From assembly GCF_041052385.1 (NCBI RefSeq), contig NZ_CP163439.1, positions 9,909,001-9,973,000 on the forward strand: a stretch of DNA of 64,000 nucleotides. Direction: 5' to 3'. Both the position numbers and the translations under genes were made by a program. The DNA comes from Streptomyces sp. R28. Its GTDB lineage: Bacteria > Actinomycetota > Actinomycetes > Streptomycetales > Streptomycetaceae. This document shows, piece after piece, positions 58,141 to 64,000 of the stretch. Below the pieces are notes generated by a model. It was given only the letters and a program-made list of their open reading frames with translations, was not told where the DNA came from and did no database searches. Within the stretch, counting starts at the first letter, position 1, and each line of letters begins with the position of its first letter.

Positions 58141-58977
58141 TTACAGGCGGCGCCACCGAGCGGAGGCGAAGGAGAAGACGCCGAAGAGGATCAGCCCGAC
58201 CGCGACCGAGACCAGGAGCCATGGCCCCGCCGGGGTCTGCGTGAAACTGCGGAGCGTCGCGTCCACGCCCTTGGCCTCGTCCGGATCGAAGCGGACGGCT
58301 GCCACCAGGATGAAGATCCCGGCCGCGGCGAACACCACGCCCCGTGCCACGCCTCCACCCACGCCCAGAGCGGTGACGACCTGCTTCGTACGGTGGCTCA
58401 TGCTGCCGGTGTCCAACTGCTTCAGGAAGCTCCGCATGGCCGCCCGGACGGCGAGTACCCCGCCGATGCCGATCAGGAGGCAGCCCCCGGCTCCCACCAG
58501 CACCTGCCCGTACGACAGTTTGAGCGCCGAAGCTGTCCAGTCCTGCGACTGCGCGTTGCCGCTGGAGCCCTGCCCGCCACCGGCCGCATACACCGCCGTG
58601 GTCCAGCAGACGAAGGCGTAGAAGACCGCCCGCCCGCCGTCCAGCACGCGCGAACCCGCCTTCCGCTGAGGCCCCCTGGTGAGGACTGCGCGGGTACCCC
58701 GCCACAGCGCCATGGAGGCGAAGCCGACCACCATCGCCCACAGCATCACCTTCCCGAACGGCTGCTCCGCGACCTGGGCCAGCGCGCCCTGCCGGTCGGC
58801 CGACTCGCCGTCGCTGCTGCTGAGGGCGATCTGCAGGGCAAGGGCGCCGATCAGGACGTACACCACACCCCGTGCGACAAAGCCCGCTCGCCCCGCGGCG
58901 GTCAGCGTCTCGTTCTGGGTGGTACGGGCCGCGGACTTCACGGCTTGGCCGCGCCCTTGCGTGTTGGACGAGGTCAC
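58141..58977 (-). CDS. DUF1206 membrane protein
   Basis: A 278-residue membrane protein with six hydrophobic segments arranged as three repeated two-helix units, each beginning with a Gly-Arg pattern: AAGRAGFVARGVVYVLIGAL near residue 28, LDGGRAVFYAFVCWTTAVYA near residue 108, GGGVARGVVFAAAGIFILVA near residue 205. That triplicate is the DUF1206 layout. GTG 58977 follows GAGGA. Function unknown; the family is often stress-induced in actinomycetes. Confidence 0.88.
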   Translation of the reverse strand: MTSSNTQGRGQAVKSAARTTQNETLTAAGRAGFVARGVVYVLIGALALQIALSSSDGESADRQGALAQVAEQPFGKVMLWAMVVGFASMALWRGTRAVLTRGPQRKAGSRVLDGGRAVFYAFVCWTTAVYAAGGGQGSSGNAQSQDWTASALKLSYGQVLVGAGGCLLIGIGGVLAVRAAMRSFLKQLDTGSMSHRTKQVVTALGVGGGVARGVVFAAAGIFILVAAVRFDPDEAKGVDATLRSFTQTPAGPWLLVSVAVGLILFGVFSFASARWRRL

Positions 58978-59244
58978 GATGTCCTCCCCATGGTGCGGGC
59001 GCGCGATACGCGTCCACTGCCCCCCAAGTGCCCCGGGCCGGGTATTTGATGTGCGCAGCGGACGAGCGCGGCCTGGACGGGACAAGATGATTCATCGGTC
59101 ATCGTCCTGGACGTCACCGGCGTAGCACGGGTCACTTCCGGCGTGGGCCTGGAGGGCCGAGTCCTGTGCCGCACCGGCCTCCGACTCTGCGACGTACCGC
59201 CCGACATATCGAGCGTGAAGAAGCAAGGGGAGTTGTCCTGGCCT

Positions 59245-60054
59245 TCAGGGTCGTTCCCGCCGAGCCCGCTGTTTCAGTGCCTGTGCCACGCGCGGGAGTT
59301 CCTCGTGCAGCAGGCGGCCCGTCAGCGCACCGCCGAAGACGACGACACCCACACCGACCAGCCAGGACTGGACGACCAGGACGGTTCCGAAGGGGCCGTA
59401 GGTGACGGCACTGGATGCGATCAGGGGTGAGAAGACGAGCCGGGAGAAGACCCGAAGACCGAGCAGCCCGAGCGCCGATACCACCGCGCCGGGAACGAGG
59501 GCGCTCCAGGCGATCCGCCCGCCGAGCAGCATCTGCTGCGACCACCAGAAGAACAGGACGGCGCTCAGTGTCGCGGCCAGTGTGCCGGCCGGTGAATGGC
59601 GCCACAGGGTGGTGGTGGCGGTCAGGTAGAGGGACCCGACGAGCACGGCGAGCCACAGCACGTGCCGCCATCTCGCGTACCAGCGGGCCGGAGGCAACTC
59701 CCAGATCTTCTCGTAGCCGGTCTGCACCGCCGCCCCGAAACTCAGACCGAAGACAGCGAGAGCGGCAAGGCCGAAAGCAGTCGTGGTCTGCAGCACCTGG
59801 CCGGGTCGCGCGAACAACTTCCCGACCTCCTCCCTGGCGGCACTCGACACGCCGAGCCCGTCCCCCAGCCACTGCGCGAACCCCCGCCCTTGCTCCGGAT
59901 CGGCTGCGGAGACGACGATCAGCAGGGGCACCAGCGTGAGGAACCCGAGCGCCGCAAAACCCAGCGACCTCGGCCCCAGTTCGATCTCTCGGCTCCGCCG
60001 CCATCCCCGCCCGGCCGGCGAATCACGGAACACCCGGCACAGCCTCAACGACAC
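59245..60054 (-). CDS. YihY/BrkB-family membrane protein
   Basis: A 269-residue protein with about six hydrophobic segments (LGFAALGFLTLVPLLIVVSA, HVLWLAVLVGSLYLTATTTL, AWSALVPGAVVSALGLLGLR, VVQSWLVGVGVVVFGGALTG). AVQTGYEKIWELPPARWYAR near residue 112 matches the loop after helix 3 in YihY/BrkB proteins, and a cytoplasmic HEELPRVAQALKQRARRE tail ends it. Once called ribonuclease BN by error, the family is of unknown transport-like function. GTG 60054 has no ribosome binding site at normal distance, so the N-terminus is uncertain. Confidence 0.75.
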   Translation of the reverse strand: MSLRLCRVFRDSPAGRGWRRSREIELGPRSLGFAALGFLTLVPLLIVVSAADPEQGRGFAQWLGDGLGVSSAAREEVGKLFARPGQVLQTTTAFGLAALAVFGLSFGAAVQTGYEKIWELPPARWYARWRHVLWLAVLVGSLYLTATTTLWRHSPAGTLAATLSAVLFFWWSQQMLLGGRIAWSALVPGAVVSALGLLGLRVFSRLVFSPLIASSAVTYGPFGTVLVVQSWLVGVGVVVFGGALTGRLLHEELPRVAQALKQRARRERP

Positions 60055-60149
60055 GGACGAGTAGTCCGCGCCAACGGAAGACTCCTTCGGTATCCAGGTC
60101 GCCCATCACATGGGGCGCCATCACCGACAGCCGTGAACGCATGATCCGG

Positions 60150-60509
60150 TCACCGCCGCTCCAGCGTGTGAAGGCGCCGCAGCGCGCGACGCCACTCGCG
60201 CCGTATCGCCTCGGGGAGTTCCTGGCCCTTCGTGGTGGCGACCAGGGCCGCAGCCACGTCGCGGAGCTTGACGTTGCAGTGCTGCGACACCTCCACGAGC
60301 AGGTCCCAGGCTCGCTCACTGGAACACGGCGCCAGGACCATCACCATGCCGCGGGCCTGGTCGATCACCGGACGACTCACCAGCGCCTGCTCCAACTGCT
60401 TGTTCTTCGCGCGGAGCTCGACGACCTCGGCCAGCAAAGCCGCATCCCTCACCGAAGCCACGGCCTTCAACAGGGCCTGTCCTTCACGGGGTGTGGTCAG
60501 CTGGTGCAT
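60150..60509 (-). CDS. ANTAR-domain protein (short)
   Basis: A 119-residue protein. A coiled-coil start (VVELRAKNKQLEQALVSRPV) leads into the ANTAR three-helix domain: VIDQARGMVMVLAPCSSERA, WDLLVEVSQHCNVKLRDVAA, ALVATTKGQELP. ANTAR domains bind paired RNA hairpins to stop termination. There is no GAF or receiver domain, so control may be by oligomerisation. A homologue of the same design is 150 bases upstream. Confidence 0.85.
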   Translation of the reverse strand: MHQLTTPREGQALLKAVASVRDAALLAEVVELRAKNKQLEQALVSRPVIDQARGMVMVLAPCSSERAWDLLVEVSQHCNVKLRDVAAALVATTKGQELPEAIRREWRRALRRLHTLERR

Positions 60510-60656
60510 GGCGCATACCTCACAACGCAGTCCTCAAAAGGCAGTCATCGTGTCCATGAGCGGTCAGGACATGGACTGCTTCGAGCACACCGACCTTGTG
60601 ACCTTCGCTGTCGACAACGTCGTAGTTGCGCCACTCACGGACATCGGCTGCGTGGC

Positions 60657-61058
60657 TCACGGCCCTCCCCTTCCGGACGGCTCATCTGCCGATCGTGAGT
60701 CGCACCCCCGGTCTTCTGCGTAGAGCCGCCGCAGTGCATGCCGCAGTGCCCGCTGCATCAGCCGCGAGAGCGGCTCCCCCTCCCAGGCGGCGACCACGGC
60801 TGCAGCCACGTCCGGAAGCTTGGTGTTGCACTGCCGTGCCATGTCCGTCAGCAGGTTCCTGGCCGCCCCGCGGCGGCAGGGGGCCAGGACCATCACCATG
60901 CCGCAGGCCTGATCGATGACCATACGGCCGGCCAGCGCCCGCTGCAGCTGTTCGATCTCGGCGCGCAGCGCCACGACATCCTGAGCCGCCGCATTCCCCG
61001 TCACGGCCTCGGCCCTCAGATCCCACCAGTTCTCCGGAAGCATGGTTGTGCGCTGCAT
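60657..61058 (-). CDS. ANTAR-domain protein (short), paralogue
   Basis: A 133-residue protein. VVALRAEIEQLQRALAGRMV, IDQACGMVMVLAPCRRGAAR, NLLTDMARQCNTKLPDVAAA, VVAAWEGEPLS repeat the coiled-coil plus ANTAR design of the gene at 60150. They are clear paralogues on the same strand and probably arose by tandem duplication. GAGAGG precedes ATG 61058. The C-terminal tail (CDSRSADEPSGRGGP) is unrelated. Confidence 0.85.
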   Translation of the reverse strand: MQRTTMLPENWWDLRAEAVTGNAAAQDVVALRAEIEQLQRALAGRMVIDQACGMVMVLAPCRRGAARNLLTDMARQCNTKLPDVAAAVVAAWEGEPLSRLMQRALRHALRRLYAEDRGCDSRSADEPSGRGGP

Positions 61059-61138
61059 GGCACGTACCTCTCGACGATTTCGGCGCGTCCGGCTGGGGCG
61101 GAAGCCGTCCCGGAACCCCTGGATGTTCGGGTGCAACT

Positions 61139-61423
61139 TCATCGGTCACCCGCGCGTTCGTAGTCCCGGCGGTCCTCGCGCCTCCAGCGCGCCCGGTGCC
61201 GACGGCTGTAGCGACGGTCCCAGCGCTCTTTACGGTCCCGGCGGTGCTCGTAGTCCCGGTACGGCCCGACATCGGAACCGTCACCACGGATCCAGCCTCC
61301 ACCACGGTCCCGGCCGTGCCGCGGGGCACCGAAGACCAGCACCGCCGCGACCCACCACCAGAGGGGATTGAGGAAGCCGCTGCCGAACAGAATCAAGATC
61401 AGGATGAGAAGCAGAACGAACAC
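61139..61423 (-). CDS. Small membrane protein with Arg-rich tail
   Basis: A 94-residue protein. One or two membrane segments (VFVLLLILILILFGSGFLNP, LWWWVAAVLVF) are followed by a strongly basic region (RDYEHRRDRKERWDRRYSRR, HRARWRREDRRDYERAGDR). The hydrophobic part closely parallels the gene at 62127 (MLWILLLLLILVVFGFGFTM, QALWWVAAVLLVVW), so they are distant relatives. GTG 61423 follows GGAGG. The basic tail could bind nucleic acid or phospholipid head groups. Confidence 0.72.
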   Translation of the reverse strand: MFVLLLILILILFGSGFLNPLWWWVAAVLVFGAPRHGRDRGGGWIRGDGSDVGPYRDYEHRRDRKERWDRRYSRRHRARWRREDRRDYERAGDR

Positions 61424-61797
61424 GGCGGGCCTCCCGGAACGGAACAAAGCGTCACTGCCGGGGGCTGGGGCCTGTTCGAACAGCGTAGCTCTGCCCAGCG
61501 ACTGCGGATAGCGTCCCTTGTAACGGTCTTCCGCCTTGGACAGATGGCCACTTGCCGTCTGTCCGGGGAGTGCGGTCAGGGCTAGCGTGTGCGGTACGGC
61601 CCGAGCCCCCGGCAGCGTCGAACACCTCTCGCGCTCCTTCGAGGGCGCACCTCGCGCATCAGTGCCGGAACCGCCCCGCTCCCCAACGGGCCGCCCCCGC
61701 CGTCGCCACTCGATCCCGGCGCCGCACCGATGCGCCCCATGCGGGCATCCCTCTCCGCTGCCCGCCGCGTCGCACGCAGCCACCGCAGGCGGTACGC
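61424..61797. other. Gene-free stretch
   Basis: No gene is supported. The minus strand holds a coding-like piece (GHLSKAEDRYKGRYPQSLGR around 61490-61550) without a convincing start and ribosome binding site. It may include the promoters of the divergent small genes at 61423 and 61798. Confidence 0.4.
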
Positions 61798-61986
61798 ATG
61801 TACGTACTGATCGTTCCGGCTTCTGTCCCCTTCGTCCTGCTCGCCACCGTCATGGGCCTGTCCTGGTGGGAAGACCGCATCCTGCCGGCGGCGCCGGCCG
61901 AGCCGGTCGACCCTCCCGCAAAGGCCCCGTTTGTCCCAGCGGCCCTTGCCCCCTCGCAGAACTCCCCCGTGTCGACACCGCGTTGA
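61798..61986 (+). CDS. Small single-pass membrane protein
   Basis: A 62-residue protein with one N-terminal membrane segment (YVLIVPASVPFVLLATVMGL) and a Pro/Ala-rich tail (ILPAAPAEPVDPPAKAPFVP). GCAGG lies 8 bases before the ATG. Low information content, so it is only moderately supported. Confidence 0.5.
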   Translation: MYVLIVPASVPFVLLATVMGLSWWEDRILPAAPAEPVDPPAKAPFVPAALAPSQNSPVSTPR

Positions 61987-62126
61987 CAAGGGAGGTTGCC
62001 GGGCGTTGACTGACAGCACGGCGTAGGGCTATGCCACTCCGGATCACTCGGTCGGCGCATTCCACCTTCCCGCTTCGCCCGGACCCCGCGGAACTCAGGA
62101 ACTTCCCGCGATCTGGAGGCCCGGCA

Positions 62127-62336
62127 ATGCTTTGGATTCTTCTCCTTCTGCTGATCCTGGTGGTGTTCGGGTTCGGCTTCACCATGCAGGCCCTCTGGTG
62201 GGTCGCCGCCGTACTCCTGGTCGTGTGGATCGTCGGCTTCGCCATGCGCGGGCGCGGCAGTGGCGGACGCGGCGGTGGACGCCGTGGCGGCGGACGCCGT
62301 GGCGGCGGACGCCGGTACAGCCGCAGTCGCGGATAG
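62127..62336 (+). CDS. Small hydrophobic protein with Gly/Arg repeat tail
   Basis: A 69-residue protein: two hydrophobic stretches (MLWILLLLLILVVFGFGFTM, LWWVAAVLLVVWIVGFAM) and a tail of RGGG repeats ending RRYSRSRG. The tail is encoded by a 15-base unit CGCCGTGGCGGCGGA repeated at 62279-62310. GGAGG precedes the ATG. It belongs to the small hydrophobic proteins often seen beside csbD in Streptomyces. Confidence 0.75.
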   Translation: MLWILLLLLILVVFGFGFTMQALWWVAAVLLVVWIVGFAMRGRGSGGRGGGRRGGGRRGGGRRYSRSRG

Positions 62337-62429
62337 CCCACACACCAGGCGCTCTCCCGCCCTCCGGGACGGTGGCCTGTACGGCGATCACGCGCGGGAA
62401 CCCAACCAACGAACGAACAGAGGACAGCC

Positions 62430-62602
62430 ATGAGCCTCGGACAGACGATCAGGCACAAGACCCAGGCATTAAGGGCCGGGTCACCGAACGCGTCGGCCGG
62501 ACCACCCGCAACAGGCGAATGCAGCGCGAAGGCAGGACCGACCGGATCTCCGGAAACCTGAAGCAGTCCGGCGACAAGGCCAAGCACGCCTTCAAGCACT
62601 GA
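62430..62602 (+). pseudogene. CsbD-family stress protein with a one-base frameshift
   Basis: The ATG at 62430 opens MSLGQTIRHKTQA, as in Streptomyces CsbD-like proteins. At about 62469 one base is missing, and the expected sequence resumes in the next frame as KGRVTERVGRTTRNRRMQRE, GRTDRISGNLKQSGDKAKHA and FKH with a TGA at 62600. Total length is 173 bases, one short of a multiple of three. Apart from this lesion the gene is complete and well conserved, so either the loss is recent or it is a sequence error. Confidence 0.78.
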
Positions 62603-62737
62603 CCACAAACGCCCCGGGTGGTGCCCACGTCGCGTGGGGGGCCACCCGGCAGGCCAACGCGGAATCAGCCCACAGGAAATGACGGGAACGGCAATGAAGC
62701 CAAACAATCTGCGAGCCGAGAGCCAGAGAAGGCAGCC

Positions 62738-63370
62738 ATGCTCACCATCGTGATCATCGCCGTGATCGTCATCGCGGCCGTCGTCCTCTTCCTCGTCGGA
62801 CGTGGACGCATCCGGGCCGGCGGAGGACGCGGGCTCAAACACCGCTTCGGACCCGAGTACGACCGTGCCGTCGCCGACCACGACGGCGACACCAAGGCGG
62901 CCGAGCAGGAACTCGGCGAGCGCGTCAAGCAGCACGGCTCCCTCGATGAGCAGCCGCTGTCGCCCGAGGCCCGCGCGCAGTACAGGGCTCAGTGGGCCGA
63001 CGTCCAGGAGCAGTTCGTCGAATCACCGCAGAAGGCCGTCACCGAGGCGGACGCACTCCTTGCCGGCCTGGCGAGGGACCGCGGCTTCCCCGACGGCGAG
63101 CAGTTCGAGGAGCAGTTCGCCGCCCTCTCCGTCCACCACCCCGCCCATGTCCACGGCTACCGCAGCATGCACACGGCCGCCCGCGGACAGAGCGGCACCG
63201 AGGAAATGCGGGAGGCCATGGTCGAAGCCCGAAGCCTCTTCGAGGCACTGGTCGCCGAACAACCGGCCGACCCGGACCAGGGCAGCTCGCAGACTCCTCA
63301 GTCCCGCGACGGCAACGGCCACGCGCCATGGGCACTGAACCGACCCCACGCGAAGGGAAACAACACCTGA
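62738..63370 (+). CDS. Membrane-anchored protein of unknown function, shares C-terminal module with next gene
   Basis: A 210-residue protein. Residues 1-21 are a membrane anchor (MLTIVIIAVIVIAAVVLFLV) followed by a basic stop-transfer region. The rest is charged and soluble. Residues 91-105 (EQFVESPQKAVTEAD) and 168-188 (SGTEEMREAMVEARSLFEAL) recur in the neighbouring protein. I do not recognise the family. GAGAAGG lies before ATG 62738. The stop overlaps the next start by one base, so both proteins are made together. Confidence 0.75.
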   Translation: MLTIVIIAVIVIAAVVLFLVGRGRIRAGGGRGLKHRFGPEYDRAVADHDGDTKAAEQELGERVKQHGSLDEQPLSPEARAQYRAQWADVQEQFVESPQKAVTEADALLAGLARDRGFPDGEQFEEQFAALSVHHPAHVHGYRSMHTAARGQSGTEEMREAMVEARSLFEALVAEQPADPDQGSSQTPQSRDGNGHAPWALNRPHAKGNNT

Positions 63371-63849
63371 TGTCGCAGAACGCCGAACACGCACGGCAAC
63401 CCCAGCCCGGAAGCCCGGATCCCTCGGCGCCGCGCAACCCGCAGGCGCCGCAGAGCCAGCGGGCCCCGCAGGCACCTGTCACCAAACCTGCTCACGAACC
63501 GCGTGAACCCGCCACCAACGCCGCCAACGCCGGCCGCCCCAGCCCCGATCGCAAGCCGACGCCGGAGATGCTCCCGCAGGGCGAACGGGACAAGCTCACC
63601 CTGCGCCTCCAACAGGCCCTCAACACCTTCGTCGACAGCCCACGCCAGGCCGTGGAGGAAGCCGACAGCGTCTTCGACGAAGTCACCACACACTTCACGA
63701 ACACCCTCACAGAGCAGCGGCGCGTCCTGCGATCGGGCTGGCAGGGCCAGGACACCGAAGCGCAGACCGAGGAACTACGGGTCGCGCTGCGGCAGTACCG
63801 GGAGATCACCGAACGGCTGCTGCACATGGCGGCGCCCGCCGGCCGGTGA
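63370..63849 (+). CDS. Soluble protein of unknown function, partner of the preceding gene
   Basis: A 159-residue protein. Residues 1-65 are a disordered Pro/Gln/Ala-rich region; residues 72-155 form a helical module with LNTFVDSPRQAVEEADSVFD and DTEAQTEELRVALRQYREIT, which aligns with the C-terminal part of the preceding membrane protein. No membrane segment is visible. ATG at 63370 overlaps the previous TGA. The shared module and coupling suggest a hetero-oligomer of an anchored and a soluble form. Confidence 0.75.
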   Translation: MSQNAEHARQPQPGSPDPSAPRNPQAPQSQRAPQAPVTKPAHEPREPATNAANAGRPSPDRKPTPEMLPQGERDKLTLRLQQALNTFVDSPRQAVEEADSVFDEVTTHFTNTLTEQRRVLRSGWQGQDTEAQTEELRVALRQYREITERLLHMAAPAGR

Positions 63850-64000
63850 CACCGTCCTCCCCGCAGGAAGTACAGCCGCCGCAGGAAACCGGTAGGTGAA
63901 CCACACCGGCCAACCGCGGCGGCTGTGTGCTGCTGAAGCACTCAGCCCGATCCATCCGGCGGCTCCGAGACGGCCCGGGCCTCCAACCGTGCGGCGTGCC

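Noticed and set aside
58978..59244. Short STAS-like reading (LDVTGVARVTSG) on the plus strand
   Set aside because: It is too short, without start codon, and runs into the antisense of the YihY/BrkB gene. Chance similarity is more likely.

Overview
The window is very GC-rich, has strong G/C bias at third codon positions, uses GTG and TTG starts freely, and carries families typical of Streptomyces or a close actinomycete: F420/PPOX oxidoreductases, ANTAR proteins, DUF1206, CsbD-type small proteins, and many MarR, TetR, LacI and LysR regulators. It looks like chromosomal accessory DNA rich in catabolic islands. About 65 intact genes and several decayed ones are supported.

Left part (1-16.6 kb): a phosphoribosyltransferase fragment, a PEBP protein, a small secreted protein, a secreted GH115 glucuronidase with a LacI-type operator, a second phosphoribosyltransferase, a CapA-like enzyme, then RtcB RNA ligase facing its partner archease across a G-rich run and a perfect 7-bp tandem repeat. 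A gluconate/glucarate-type permease and a glucarate dehydratase form an operon with a clear promoter and a 35-bp palindromic operator. A deletion scar joins two truncated genes downstream. PPK2, a DUF5519 protein and a YceI protein follow.

Aromatic catabolism (16.6-24.3 kb and 41-45.6 kb): a tight minus-strand operon (flavin hydroxylase, intradiol dioxygenase, maleylacetate reductase) encodes a resorcinol/hydroxyquinol-type route to 3-oxoadipate. It is divergent from a GAF-Fis regulator, with a 17-bp palindrome between them. A second operon (LacI regulator, pobA, benzaldehyde dehydrogenase) would turn 4-hydroxybenzaldehyde-type substrates into protocatechuate. Between the two lie a Tat-exported molybdenum hydroxylase pair, a fructosamine kinase homologue, the decayed remains of a lacI-GH42 beta-galactosidase locus, a class III CoA-transferase, several regulators, an HSL-type esterase, TerC, an MFS exporter and an LLM flavin enzyme behind a MerR-type promoter.

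Stress and translation part (45.6-54.1 kb): thioredoxin, a flavin disulfide reductase, an ABC-F ribosome-protection protein with a candidate leaderless leader peptide, peptide deformylase, a PepSY membrane protein, a TPR protein, a translationally coupled MarR pair with a duplicated operator-like sequence, and pirin.

Right part (54.1-64 kb): a gene-poor stretch leads into a STAND-like NTPase gene cut off by an IS3-family element, whose own transposase has a nonsense mutation. Truncated glutaminyl cyclotransferase and IS5-type transposase pieces follow. The end is a cluster of small membrane and stress-type genes (DUF1206, YihY/BrkB, two ANTAR proteins, hydrophobic peptides, a frameshifted csbD) and two overlapping genes whose products share a C-terminal module that I do not recognise.
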